64,000 nucleotides of DNA from Agarivorans sp050870875 (GCF_050870875.2 NZ_CP194041.2:1302001-1366000), one strand, 5' to 3'. Positions 37,201 through 45,289 are shown, counted from the first letter of the stretch. The notes: generated by a model from the letters alone, not told the origin. Numbers and translations: made by a program.

Positions 37201-39531
37201 GCAGAAGCCTCTATTGAGCGAAACAATGCCATTCTTGATACCTTGAAAAGCGAAATGGAGAGGTTGGCTCAAGAAAACTATCGGCAAACTGTGGCTGATA
37301 ACCTTGAGCAGTATGACGTTCATACGGACGCATATGTCGGTGTCGATGGGGAAATTTATCTCGAAGGAGATAATGGTCAGTGGTATCAGAGAATTTATGA
37401 TGGTGATTATCAATGTTATCGGTCTAGCTCAGATAGGGCCGGCTGCTCCAGCGAGCGCATAAAGGTTTTCTATATGAAGCCGGTGTCCGATCCTCTTCTT
37501 GTTTTACACGATGGTTCGACTATCCATGCAAGCCAAATAGATGAGCCCGTGTATGTTGGTGATGTGGAGCGAGTATCAGGTTATGACACTGACAATGGGA
37601 ATGGTGAAGCAGGTGAAGAGCCTGAAATAGAGCCGCGCATTCAAGAAATTTTCTTCTATTGGATGGACAGTACACTGACACTCGAAGCTCGTCAAGAGCT
37701 CGCTGAGCTGACCATTGGTGTTCATGACGAGATATATAATCTGCATGAGCGGGGAGGGTACTATCAGGATGTGCTTATGGAGCTCGAAGCACTTGAAACG
37801 CGCATATTAAGGGAAAATAACAGCGCTCACCAACAGCGTTATACCTCTACGCCTTTGCAGCATATTGTTGATTCCGGCGACCGCTACGTTATCTGGAGCC
37901 TAGGAGAGGTGGATGCCCACAATCGCGTGATGTCGATTGCTCACGGAAACTCACTCAGTACTTTCAAACACTACAACCCAGTGACGAGCCAATTGGAGAA
38001 TATCGTTACGAGTGGTGCCTTTGTCTACCGAGACCAAGAGTACCGATACGATAAGCTCAATAACATGACCTTACGTGTTGATGAACAAGCTAATTTACGT
38101 GAAAGATTTGGTTATGACGCTAATGATCGACTTAAGCATGTGCAGCGCGAAGGTTTAGATGGCTCATATTACACTAGCAAGTATTACTATTACGATGAAT
38201 TCAATAATATGAAGCATCGCGATTATAGCTATGCTAATGATAATCCTTATAAAGTGTCACAGTTTAAGAGCAACAGTTATAGCTATGACGCTATAGGTAA
38301 CATTACCCGCTACGGAAGTCATCAGGTTGAATATGGTAAGTACAATCGCCCTGTTAGAATAAACGATGGCAGTGCTGATTTGCGATTTAGCTATGATGTC
38401 AATGGGAACTATATTTCACGTAGTAGCAATGGTGAGACCGCTTACTTCTTTGGTGATGATTTTAAGATTGACTACAACGGTCAAAATTGGACATCAGAAG
38501 TATACATTTCGGCCTATGGAGAGTCTCAGGCTGTTGTGAAAAGCGAAAACAATCAGCTTATCGATATTAACTATTTGTATGCTGACCCTCTGGGTTCAGT
38601 TGATATGATAGCAGATGTGATGGGTGTGGTTATTCAGAAGCTGCACTATACACCTTTTGGTGAGCGTTCTTATGTCCCTGAATTTGATGAGCATCCGTTA
38701 TCTCAGTTTCCTATTTATGAACGTGGATTTACGAATCAGCTTTCGATTGAAGAGTTTGGTTTGGTGCATATGCGTGGACGGATATATGACCCGCAGCTCA
38801 AACGTTTCTTATCCGCAGACCCGACGGTCCCGGACCCATTAAATGCCTTAAGCTACAATCGCTATGCATATGTAAAAAACAATCCGCTGAAGTATACTGA
38901 CCCCACTGGGTTTTCTGAGGAGAGTGTAGATAAAAGTGCAAACCCTGGCGGTTCACATTATGAAGTTGCAGATGAAGCTCGTGGTCAGGATAAAAATGAT
39001 ACACAAGGTAACTCAGAGGGTTCTGAAACACTGAGTGAGGAACAGCAAAAGAAAGTTTCGACGGATATTGCTGTTCAAGCGAGTGTTGCACAAGAGGTAG
39101 TTAACAATGCTTTAAAGGGGCTTCGCAAAATTGAGCAATTTAGACAAATGGAAGCTGAGACCTTAAAATATTATGGGAAATTGGATTATCAAATTGGTCG
39201 TAATATTGGAGGCTCTAAAAGCCTGAAAGGCGGAATAAGTATCGATCTTGCTCAGGTGGGATTACAAGTCCCTGTTCATACATCAGCTTTAGATGCCGAT
39301 AAATATGTCAACGTTGATGCAGATGATTACTGGGAACAAATGGATGCGTTTGAAAGTATGACAATGAAGTTATCCTTAGAGAGGATAATTGTACATGAAG
39401 TCTTTCATGGAACCGTCGGCAGTTTCAATATGTTTAGCAACGATCATCCGGCGGTGATTAATGCAACAAATGATTTTATGTCTAGGAACTTTAATGAGTT
39501 ACCTAGAGATCCACACTCACAAGGTATTTAA
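34228..39531 (+). CDS. Secreted YD-repeat (RHS) protein with C-terminal HExxH metallopeptidase toxin domain
   Basis: 1767 aa, GTG start with AAGGA 8 nt upstream. A Sec signal peptide (LALLLTMFSLLLNA) replaces the PAAR or type VI leader of many RHS toxins. YD repeats (YDxxGN.., YRYDGDNNLVWKKEANGR) fill about residues 450-1540. They are interrupted at about 980-1215 by a charged coiled-coil insert (EELKREAEASIERNNAILD). The RHS core signature runs RIYDPQLKRFLSADP to NPLKYTDPTGF, ending at residue 1562. The 205-residue tail then carries VHEVFHG, an HExxH zinc site at 1723-1727. A peptidase toxin is inferred. The candidate immunity gene begins at the next base. Confidence 0.85.
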   Translation: MKITNKLTLALLLTMFSLLLNAQEYWGKIDSDYTFKQGNIEYDIPIQTYDNNAILQVEFGLRFSSLEGESTAYGRGWSLYGVDSIEEKRLELGPEPSPEVFNKEYFLNGHKIFETDDGYLVDGLPDLIVHMQSNALTYSGEQLSGNFYVLESKANGYRTYLKKQRIKVDQEERDAWLAVYKEDEYGNSLRISYFNNTKVVKDVEFIDSKITFSSWNGLVSSIDVYYKNALKHSYKLSIDGYHNLNKVDLCAGQKCVDPITFEYQRHDWVSSGDAGYDTEDLRHLSRQISSRYNSFVVNHTSQSTIEFTFTKGVASLDRPLQMENPAPEDLAVQGYLLTEIKSLSEGKILTFEYHNPIIADKGWVDDPTGFPIDEEDRDRFWGFEKITEKHTEGGGQSYTITKSYHHEYPLYGEISSIQESGENGYILTEHGYDTPDITPSVYRYGHYNGDHLHRVLKTFESVTHYVNGQSASQEAVTFDYDSEQRVTKRTETYTDHITGIDDFQKVTSYDDFGNGVLPGRVESISYHHGDSEGQLTTSFAYENHHVKTKTDRFEDGNSKLLTNTYNELGLLLNAETRSYTPVVNANGVVSSTAPRVYNTEYTYEGYTRTSKTNPLTQTTRYIPHASCPNPSRVENIDDTSISYTYDAFCRISDIAHSDGTEEHYDYSYGGDHSYYQVRHSSNTEPATSEGYSPFDELITSIRESVDGRLAYTDHKTYKYSYTESKEYFEGDPKYTEVTSRDIFNRDSKITNTFGVTYFDYDQNKVVKTNAEGHQETSYFDSSNNITRVIRGNTDVEFSYNFDGQVISVNNSGQITRSVYDSRGNLLESHDPVKGTTLYRYDGDNNLVWKKEANGRLTKYVYDLINRLVRTTYIQPDGRVTSDTMVWDTASNGIGQLAKETSEKYTKLYSYDTHARLSTETLAIDGQRFVKQYLYSGPLLDSIIYPDSVRIYKEYSQSHYLIAEYLNGTDLAKPSSGQYSNALNEIEELKREAEASIERNNAILDTLKSEMERLAQENYRQTVADNLEQYDVHTDAYVGVDGEIYLEGDNGQWYQRIYDGDYQCYRSSSDRAGCSSERIKVFYMKPVSDPLLVLHDGSTIHASQIDEPVYVGDVERVSGYDTDNGNGEAGEEPEIEPRIQEIFFYWMDSTLTLEARQELAELTIGVHDEIYNLHERGGYYQDVLMELEALETRILRENNSAHQQRYTSTPLQHIVDSGDRYVIWSLGEVDAHNRVMSIAHGNSLSTFKHYNPVTSQLENIVTSGAFVYRDQEYRYDKLNNMTLRVDEQANLRERFGYDANDRLKHVQREGLDGSYYTSKYYYYDEFNNMKHRDYSYANDNPYKVSQFKSNSYSYDAIGNITRYGSHQVEYGKYNRPVRINDGSADLRFSYDVNGNYISRSSNGETAYFFGDDFKIDYNGQNWTSEVYISAYGESQAVVKSENNQLIDINYLYADPLGSVDMIADVMGVVIQKLHYTPFGERSYVPEFDEHPLSQFPIYERGFTNQLSIEEFGLVHMRGRIYDPQLKRFLSADPTVPDPLNALSYNRYAYVKNNPLKYTDPTGFSEESVDKSANPGGSHYEVADEARGQDKNDTQGNSEGSETLSEEQQKKVSTDIAVQASVAQEVVNNALKGLRKIEQFRQMEAETLKYYGKLDYQIGRNIGGSKSLKGGISIDLAQVGLQVPVHTSALDADKYVNVDADDYWEQMDAFESMTMKLSLERIIVHEVFHGTVGSFNMFSNDHPAVINATNDFMSRNFNELPRDPHSQGI

Positions 39532-40338
39532 ATGAGACTCTTTATTTCCATTCTAATGACCATAATTATCCCCGTTAATGCAGCTGCTTGTGTTGCGAAT
39601 AGCTCCGCCTATCCAAAGGACTTAAGCAAATTAGTGGATAGCGCTGAGAATATATATATGGTCGAGTTAAAACAAGCGAAATCAAGCACAGAGGTTAACT
39701 CATATACTTTTCAGGTGCTCAAGTCTCTGAAAGGTAGTGTGCCCGCAGAGCTTATATTGGATGTAGATTCTTCACTCAAGGGCTATCTTAACGAATATCA
39801 ATCTCACAACAGTATTGATTTTTGGGTTGAATCAGAAAGAGGCTCTACCAAAGTTGATATGGATTGCGATATTAGACCCAATTTCAAGCTGGGCTATCAT
39901 TATCTTTTAATTCTGAAGGATGACAAAACAATAAAAAGCTATGAGCCAATTACAACCGAAAAAGATAGGTGGTTAGCCTATGTTAAAAATAGATTGGCAT
40001 TAAAGGATGAACCGATATATTCAGATCAAGACATGCTTAATAATATTACTTCTGTTGATAAGTACTCTTGCCACCAAGAGCGTGAGAAGTTGAATCGAAA
40101 GAAGCAGCTTTACGTTGATACCCTATGGGGAGACAGAACAGCAGAAGTTTGGCCTTCCAATCTAGGTAAAGTTTGTTCATCTGGATCTGAGTATTATGTC
40201 CAAGTAACTTTTAACGCTGGGCAATATATTACACACCTGCCATACAGCAGAGTTGGTTTACTAGACTTTAAGCTTATTTCTAACGGCTTAAAGCTAACAA
40301 AAGGTAATCTATTAGAGTTGCCCCACCTTACTAGATAA
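39532..40338 (+). CDS. Exported candidate immunity protein with TIMP/NTR-like N-terminal half
   Basis: 268 aa; the ATG abuts the RHS stop codon (TAAATG), with AAGG 7 nt upstream. The signal peptide ends NAAA before a Cys, so the mature protein may begin with, or one residue before, cysteine. Residues 20-145 follow the bacterial TIMP/NTR-like pattern: an N-terminal Cys, a LVDSAENIYMVELKQAK strand region, YTFQVLKSLKGSVPAELILD, then a second Cys and a GYHYLLIL strand. TIMPs inhibit metallopeptidases through an N-terminal Cys on the zinc. The position and the HExxH toxin make an inhibitor role attractive, but this is inference. A lipoprotein is an alternative. Confidence 0.62.
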   Translation: MRLFISILMTIIIPVNAAACVANSSAYPKDLSKLVDSAENIYMVELKQAKSSTEVNSYTFQVLKSLKGSVPAELILDVDSSLKGYLNEYQSHNSIDFWVESERGSTKVDMDCDIRPNFKLGYHYLLILKDDKTIKSYEPITTEKDRWLAYVKNRLALKDEPIYSDQDMLNNITSVDKYSCHQEREKLNRKKQLYVDTLWGDRTAEVWPSNLGKVCSSGSEYYVQVTFNAGQYITHLPYSRVGLLDFKLISNGLKLTKGNLLELPHLTR

Positions 40339-40356
40339 CCAGCTTCTATCTTCTTT

Positions 40357-40382
40357 GTCGCTCTTCTGAGCGGCTTTTCTTT
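40357..40382 (+). terminator. Intrinsic terminator of the RHS/immunity operon
   Basis: Stem GTCGCTC / GAGCGGC (one G-U pair) with a TTCT loop, followed by TTTTCTTT, 19 bp after the immunity-gene stop codon. Confidence 0.75.
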
Positions 40383-40460
40383 AGATGAGATGAGGCATAT
40401 ATGGACGCCCGGTGTTTTGCAACTCCTGATTGAAGATCGGTTTGCTGATGCTTTAAATAA

Positions 40461-40493
40461 GCGAGGCCCCCAAATTGTTGCCTCGCCATTTTT
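40461..40493. terminator. Second terminator, between the RHS operon and the DJ-1 fragment
   Basis: 7-bp GC-rich stem GCGAGGC / GCCTCGC with a 12-nt loop, followed on the plus strand by CATTTTTAATT. It can also end the minus-strand DJ-1 gene fragment. Confidence 0.65.
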
Positions 40494-40533
40494 AATTCAA
40501 CTTCGCGACCCGACGCCCGCTACCACAACACGT

Positions 40534-40693
40534 TAGTTGGCCTTCGCTTGCAACGCCTGAATCACAGCCTCTCCCAACGCTTTCGCTGAAGCGGGGTTCT
40601 GACCGGTAATCAAACGCCCATCTACCACCACTTTATTTTCAAACATTGGTGATTTTTCAAATATAGCCCCAGTGGTAATCCTCCCATTATTAA
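40534..40693 (-). pseudogene. C-terminal fragment of a DJ-1/PfpI family protein
   Basis: The minus-strand frame ends KSPMFENKVVVDGRLITGQN followed by PASAKALGEAVIQALQAK and a stop at 40534. This is the typical C-terminal end of DJ-1/PfpI (type 1 glutamine amidotransferase-like) proteins. The N-terminal three quarters are missing where the IS3-family element begins; the sequence beyond the other side of the IS does not continue it. Confidence 0.75.
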
Positions 40694-40712
40694 CCGCATT
40701 TATTCGTAGAAT

Positions 40713-41537
40713 TCATGCTGCCGTTTTTAGTGGTGGGAACCCTCCATTTGCAAGGTGTGGTCGTTGATGATTGTAGAACCATAACCATTGGGTCGCCCGA
40801 TCTTGAACCTCTTCAAGTGTGTCAAACAAATACTTACTCACTAAGCCAAACCTCATAGTACGGTTGAACCTTTCTATATAGGCGTTTTGTTGTGGGTTCC
40901 CTGGCTGAATATAATCGATTCGAATGTCGTGGTTGTTGGCCCATTTAATAAACGCATGGCTAATGAACTCAGGACCATTGTCGCAGCGGATCGCAACAGG
41001 TTTGGTTCGTTGTTCGATGAGCTGCTCTAAGATCCGAGTGACTCGTACTGTGGGCATTGAAAAATCAGGTTCTGACGCCAGACCTTCACGTTTGTAATCA
41101 TCTATCACATTGAATAAACGGTACTTCCGGCCATCAGATAGCTGATCATGCATAAAGTCCACGGACCAAACTTGGTTTGTTTTAATCGGCTCTTTAAGAG
41201 GCTCTGGCGTATGGCGATTCAGGCGTCGTTTTGGCCTAATACGTAAGTTTAGAGCCAATTCGCAGTAGATCCGATAAACCCGCTTATGGTTCCATGTATA
41301 CCCTTTAACGTTCCGCAAATGGTGAAAACACAGGCCAAAGCCCCAGTCAGAGCAGTCTTCACTGTTGCACAGCGTTACTAACTCCTGAGCTATCAACTCA
41401 TTCTCAGGTTGAAGCTTCGATTTATAGCGATAGCAGGTCTCGCTGATCCCAAACCAATAGCATGCACTTTTAATGCTGATGTGATAGTTCGCCACCGAAC
41501 GCTGAGCCATCAATCGACGCTCACAGGGCTTCACCAC
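40713..41537 (-). CDS. IS3-family transposase OrfB (DDE integrase domain)
   Basis: About 274 aa. An N-terminal HTH_21-like part is followed by the retroviral-integrase-type core: first Asp in VWSVDFMHD, second Asp in IRCDNGPEF, and Glu in NAYIERFNRT seven residues before the conserved basic residue. It overlaps orfA by 7 bases and lies in the -1 frame, so the active OrfAB is expected from ribosomal frameshifting rather than from the GTG at 41537. Complete and apparently functional. Confidence 0.9.
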   Translation of the reverse strand: MVKPCERRLMAQRSVANYHISIKSACYWFGISETCYRYKSKLQPENELIAQELVTLCNSEDCSDWGFGLCFHHLRNVKGYTWNHKRVYRIYCELALNLRIRPKRRLNRHTPEPLKEPIKTNQVWSVDFMHDQLSDGRKYRLFNVIDDYKREGLASEPDFSMPTVRVTRILEQLIEQRTKPVAIRCDNGPEFISHAFIKWANNHDIRIDYIQPGNPQQNAYIERFNRTMRFGLVSKYLFDTLEEVQDRATQWLWFYNHQRPHLANGGFPPLKTAA

Positions 41538-41797
41538 TTTTTTGCCATCGCTTCTGAGATCACCTCTGCTTTAAGGCGTTCTTCCGCATACATCTTTTTA
41601 AGCCGTCGATTTTCATCTTCGAGTTCTTTCATCCGCGCCATAAGGGATGCGTCCATACCACCGTATTTCGAACGCCACTTGTAAAAGGTTGCGTTGCTCA
41701 TTCCATGCTCACGACAGAGCTCAGGAACAGGTGAACCAGCCTCAGCCTGCTTGAGAATAGATAAGATCTGACTGTCCGTGTAACGTGACTTTTTCAT
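41531..41797 (-). CDS. IS3-family transposase OrfA
   Basis: 88 aa HTH_8 protein (YTDSQILSILKQAEAG, CREHGMSNATFYKWRSKYGG) with a C-terminal leucine-zipper-like helix (MARMKELEDENRRLKKMY). It binds the inverted repeats and is fused to OrfB by -1 frameshifting at the A6G heptamer (41537-41543). Confidence 0.9.
   Translation of the reverse strand: MKKSRYTDSQILSILKQAEAGSPVPELCREHGMSNATFYKWRSKYGGMDASLMARMKELEDENRRLKKMYAEERLKAEVISEAMAKKW
41537..41543 (-). other. Programmed -1 frameshift site of the IS3 element
   Basis: The heptamer AAAAAAG on the minus strand lies in the orfA/orfB overlap, the standard slippery sequence for producing OrfAB in IS3-family elements. Confidence 0.7.
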
Positions 41798-41965
41798 GTT
41801 GAATCTCCTGTATTTACTATACGAGAAAATTCTACTTTTGCATGGGATTAATTTTCGGGGGAATTACCCAGTCTGTTTTAAAAAATATATAAGACACCCA
41901 TGATTGTGGCGAAATATTCGCCACGCTTCTACGCTTAAGTAAAGCCTTCGCGTCGAGTTGTTGTT

Positions 41966-42958
41966 ATGCCTCAGCCTAGAAAATCGCAAGTAAGCTTGGA
42001 TGATACGCCTTATTACCACTGTGTTTCCCGCTGTGTACGTCGGGCTTATTTGTGTGGTGAGGATAAGCAAACAGGCAACAGTTATGACCATCGTCGCCAA
42101 TGGGTAGAAGACTATTTGCTAAAGTTGGCGGAGGTGTTCGCCATTGATGTGTGCGCCTATGCGGTGATGAGCAATCACACGCATATCGTACTGCATGTGA
42201 ATCAACAACAAGCTGAGGTTTGGTCAATACAAGAGGTGCTTGAGCGCTGGCATCGCTTGCACAAGGGCACTTTACTGACTCAAATGTATTTAAACTTAGA
42301 ACGGCGTCGTCAACTAGATGCAAGCCAGCTGCAATGCATTCACGATACCGCAGAAGTATACCGCCAACGTCTCTATGACTTAAGTTGGTTTATGCGCCAG
42401 CTCAATGAACATATTGCTAGAGAAGCCAATAAAGAAGACCAGTGCACGGGCAGGTTCTGGGAGGGACGTTTTAAATCTCAAGCCTTGCTGGATGAAGCTG
42501 CGCTCATGGCCTGTATGGCTTATGTCGATTTAAACCCAGTCAGGGCGAACATGGAACAAACGCCCGAATCCTCTCAACACACCAGTGTTAAGTTAAGAGC
42601 TAAAGCAGTACAACAACACAAAGCCCAACCGAAAGCGCTGTTTCCCTTTGTGGGCAACCCAAGAAACAACATGCCGCAGGGCTTACCTTTTCAACTGCAC
42701 CATTATTTGGAATTGGTTGATAGCACTGGTCGTATGGTTCGAGAAGATAAACGAGGCCACCTCAAGTTAGAGGCCAGCCCGATTATGCAACGCTTAGGCA
42801 TAGCCGCAGAGCAATGGCTGAGTCTAAGTTGCGAGTTTGAACAGCACTTTTCAGGAGCAGTGGGTAAAGAGCGCCGATTACGGAAATACCATCAACACCT
42901 CGGCCATAAGCGCACAACGGGTTTAGCTCGAAGTCGCTGCTTGCTAAACAGCGCTTAA
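41966..42958 (+). CDS. REP-associated tyrosine transposase (RAYT), IS200-like Y1 family
   Basis: 330 aa, the long RAYT form. The N-terminal Y1 domain has a beta-strand YYHCVSRCVRRAYLC, the HUH motif MSNHTHIVLHV (H71-T-H73) and the catalytic tyrosine region ACMAYVDLNPVRANM. The FWEGRFKSQALLDEAAL stretch is typical of RAYTs. These enzymes cut single-stranded REP hairpins. REP-like hairpins occur just upstream of the gene. The reading frame is intact. Confidence 0.88.
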   Translation: MPQPRKSQVSLDDTPYYHCVSRCVRRAYLCGEDKQTGNSYDHRRQWVEDYLLKLAEVFAIDVCAYAVMSNHTHIVLHVNQQQAEVWSIQEVLERWHRLHKGTLLTQMYLNLERRRQLDASQLQCIHDTAEVYRQRLYDLSWFMRQLNEHIAREANKEDQCTGRFWEGRFKSQALLDEAALMACMAYVDLNPVRANMEQTPESSQHTSVKLRAKAVQQHKAQPKALFPFVGNPRNNMPQGLPFQLHHYLELVDSTGRMVREDKRGHLKLEASPIMQRLGIAAEQWLSLSCEFEQHFSGAVGKERRLRKYHQHLGHKRTTGLARSRCLLNSA

Positions 42959-43047
42959 TTTCCTTCATTGGTTTTTTTATCTAATCATCAGCCATGTTGA
43001 GACTTTGGCTCGCCTAGCTTATGGTGAGGGCTAAGTTCATCCACGCA

Positions 43048-43269
43048 CTTAAACTTATCTCGTTAAATTGCTTAGTTTTTTGAGCTTTAGCCTAGGTTAA
43101 GTGTCGCGAAAGATGTTATTTTTGGTTTTGTTTTTAGAATGGGTGTCTAGTTTATTCTTAAACTTATCTCGTTAAATTGCTTAGGCTTTTTTTGAGCTTT
43201 AGCCTAGGTTAAGTGTCGCGAAAAGGTGTTATTGCTGGTTTTGTTTTTAGAATAGGTGTCTAGTTTATT
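43048..43269. repeat. Tandem duplication (two copies of about 110 bp) at the RAYT element right end
   Basis: Copy 1 is 43048-43156 (109 bp) and copy 2 is 43157-43269 (about 112 bp). Both run CTTAAACTTATCTCGTTAAA .. GGTTAAGTGTCGCGAAA .. GTCTAGTTTATT, with a few differences. Confidence 0.85.
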
Positions 43270-43561
43270 TGCCGGACAAAAGCCGGAGCCTGAATCGGGT
43301 TTATGGCCATGTACTTCATAGGCTTTTCAAATGGTTAAACCGTAGGAGCGGACGCCGAAGCTACAATTGGAAAAGTCTGAAGCAGGTGTTAAAGTGTTTT
43401 CAATATTGAGACGTTACACGTTAGCAAGCGAGCTATCGCAGTGGACTGGTATTAGGGCGTGTTTTACACGAGCAAATATATAATTGAGGAGTCGGATGCG
43501 GTAGTTCCGTACGTCCGGATCTGTGTGGGGGCGGGCAGGTAACTGGCCGTTCTACCACGAC
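43270..43561 (+). mobile_element. Group II intron 3' remnant (domains V-VI), no reverse transcriptase
   Basis: A domain-V-like hairpin lies at 43489-43522 (GAGTCGGATGCGG..CCGTACGTCCGGATCT), close to the conserved form GAGCCGKATGCG..CGYACGTMCGG, followed by a domain-VI-like stem GGGCGGGCAGGTAACTGGCC and an end TACCACGAC at 43561. The catalytic triad AGC reads AGT, suggesting decay. No maturase/RT gene is present and the 5' end is not recognisable. Confidence 0.6.
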
Positions 43562-43580
43562 AATTCCAAAAGGAGATATT

Positions 43581-44651
43581 GTGCCAAGGCAGATAGAAAA
43601 AGGCGAATTAGCTCTATATAAGTACAATAAAGTTCGTTACTCCTTTGTTGAACTGGATGCTGGTGAGCAACAAGTTCTTACGAATGATCCTTGGTCATTT
43701 CTCAGTTCACACCTTCAGGTGCGTCTAAACAATACTCGAGGAAACAATAAAACGAAAATTGAGCGAGCTATCTATTACTCGGGATTGGCTGAGGACTTTT
43801 ACAGAGCAGCAGAATCTAGTCCTCTCCCTGCAAAGGGAGCGCTTTTATACTACGGGATGCTCGATTTAGTTAAATGCTATTTAAGTCTTAACGATGTTCT
43901 ATTGGAGTCAACTCATGAGCATCATGGCTTGGTGCTACCAATAGGCAAAGAGCAGACTGTCGAAGTTAAAACAAAGATGAAAGATGCAGTAAACATCTTT
44001 TATGAATTCACTCGCTTACTTGGAAAGCCTGTTTCATCAGGTCATGACGTAAGATTTGAGCAAGCCATATCACATGTCCCAGAAGTACACAGTATTTATA
44101 CCAGCTTGGGTCATTTATCAAAAAGAAAGCTCCTACCTATTGATATTGAGTTTCAAGTAAATGAAGCGAGAGATAAGCTATTTACAGAAATTATTTATCA
44201 AAAAGAGCAAGAAGCTAAAGTCGAGGTAGCCAAATTTCTAAAAGGGGAGCGAAAGAAATACTTGAAGGAAGGTTACCCAAGAGATAGAAAAATTGTGTAC
44301 AGAGCGGTAAGGCGAAAATCATACACTCAAGATAATATTCATCGGATATACAAAAACATTCTGAGCGAGTATAAAAAGCTAGATATTGTTCCTATCCTGA
44401 CGAAGCAAGGTTACCGGTATTATGTGGATTTGCGTCCCGGCGACCTACCTCAATTATCATACAGTTTATTGGCAATGTTCTACCTAGGTAGCGCGGCTAG
44501 ATATCGCCCCTTAGAAGTGAAGTCATTATTAGAAGGTGAATTGCGCCCTCTCGTTAGCGAGTTTGTCAGTCTTTCACCTAGGCAATTTCTCTATCAAATG
44601 GTATCACTGACAACGAGTAAAGAATGCGTTATCCCATTTGCTGCCATATAG
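43581..44651 (+). CDS. YaaC-like protein
   Basis: 356 aa soluble protein, GTG start with AAGGAG 6 nt upstream. It resembles the YaaC family: WSFLSSHLQVRLNN near the N-terminus, AIYYSGLAEDFYRAAE, GALLYYGMLDLVKCYLS, and a C-terminal SYSLLAMFYLGSAARYRP segment. YaaC-like proteins have no firmly known function and are often found in accessory or defence-type regions. The gene begins 20 bp after one group II intron remnant and ends 7 bp before another that points the opposite way. Confidence 0.7.
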   Translation: MPRQIEKGELALYKYNKVRYSFVELDAGEQQVLTNDPWSFLSSHLQVRLNNTRGNNKTKIERAIYYSGLAEDFYRAAESSPLPAKGALLYYGMLDLVKCYLSLNDVLLESTHEHHGLVLPIGKEQTVEVKTKMKDAVNIFYEFTRLLGKPVSSGHDVRFEQAISHVPEVHSIYTSLGHLSKRKLLPIDIEFQVNEARDKLFTEIIYQKEQEAKVEVAKFLKGERKKYLKEGYPRDRKIVYRAVRRKSYTQDNIHRIYKNILSEYKKLDIVPILTKQGYRYYVDLRPGDLPQLSYSLLAMFYLGSAARYRPLEVKSLLEGELRPLVSEFVSLSPRQFLYQMVSLTTSKECVIPFAAI

Positions 44652-44657
44652 AATTTA

Positions 44658-45230
44658 ATCGGGTAGCCGGAGGTGTCTAACCTCCAGCCCCCACAACACC
44701 CTGCATGCGGCTCCGCACAGGGCGTTTCCTGAAAACGGTTAAAATACAACGGCCGATTAGCTCCTTTGCATTCCAATGATGGCTTCTGTTTTTTGCGCCA
44801 TGACTCCTCAGTCCGGTCGGATACGGAGACAATGAGCTGCACAGGCTCCTCATTGATTTTCAGGTTCAGGCCTTCACCATGTCCCAACCATTACACAATA
44901 GAACGGCATTGGGACTTTTTATCTAAAAAAAGCCGTCTGCTTAAATCGCCATAGCGTGAGTTAAACAATCGCCTGTTAAGCAGATCTCCCACTCTTTGTT
45001 TATAAGAAGTAGAACATGCACTTTCTCTTTTCTCTGCACTGCTGCATCATTTACGGTGGCCGTTAGATCACATGAGCTCAAAGTCTTGTGCCAACTCGCC
45101 TCCAGCCTACGCCTCATATGATGTTCTTGTTCATCAGCTCGCCCTCTCTTTAGATAAAAAGGCATCCGGCTTCCTTCAGACATTCCCTCGCGGCAATGCC
45201 CTTGCCATTCGCTAGTAGTTAGCGTTTAAT
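44658..45230 (-). mobile_element. Group II intron, RT-less, minus strand
   Basis: On the minus strand a domain-V-like hairpin (44696-44729: GCCCTGTGCGG .. GCATGCAGGGTGTT) is followed by the domain-VI-like stem GGGGGCTGGAGGTTAGACAC and the end GGCTACCCGAT at 44658, a classic bacterial group II 3' end. About 500 bp upstream of it contain only short frames without domains, so the ribozyme is either ORF-less or 5'-truncated. The upstream limit is approximate. Confidence 0.65.
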
Positions 45231-45289
45231 AATCAAAATATTATTAAACGGTGACCTTCCTACAGAGGACTTTCACCTCATTAGTTCAT

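Larger units (their letters stand above)
40706..41835 (-). mobile_element. IS3-family insertion sequence
   Basis: About 1.13 kb bounded by the short inverted repeat GTAGAATT (40706-40713 and 41828-41835 as AATTCTAC), holding orfA and orfB on the minus strand. The repeat overlaps the orfB stop, as usual in IS3 elements. Exact ends are approximate: I could not see a clear 3-bp target duplication. It disrupts the DJ-1/PfpI fragment. Confidence 0.75.
41881..43269 (+). mobile_element. RAYT/REP element with Y1 transposase
   Basis: Left end: a segment TAAGACACCCATGATTGTGG followed by the REP hairpin GTGGCGAA-ATA-TTCGCCAC (41906-41924). Right end: a tandemly duplicated segment that ends twice in ATRGGTGTCTAGTTTATT, whose complement repeats the left-end AGACACCCAT. 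Single left-end and right-end copies occur at 46281-46339 and 31351-31380, as expected for a family of REP-associated elements. Confidence 0.65.

Noticed and set aside
36070..37413. Several minus-strand frames inside the RHS gene
   Set aside because: They are shadows of the long, well-supported plus-strand RHS coding sequence.
44594..45183. Minus-strand frames of 97 and 80 codons
   Set aside because: They lie within the group II intron remnant and carry no protein domain; they reflect ribozyme sequence.
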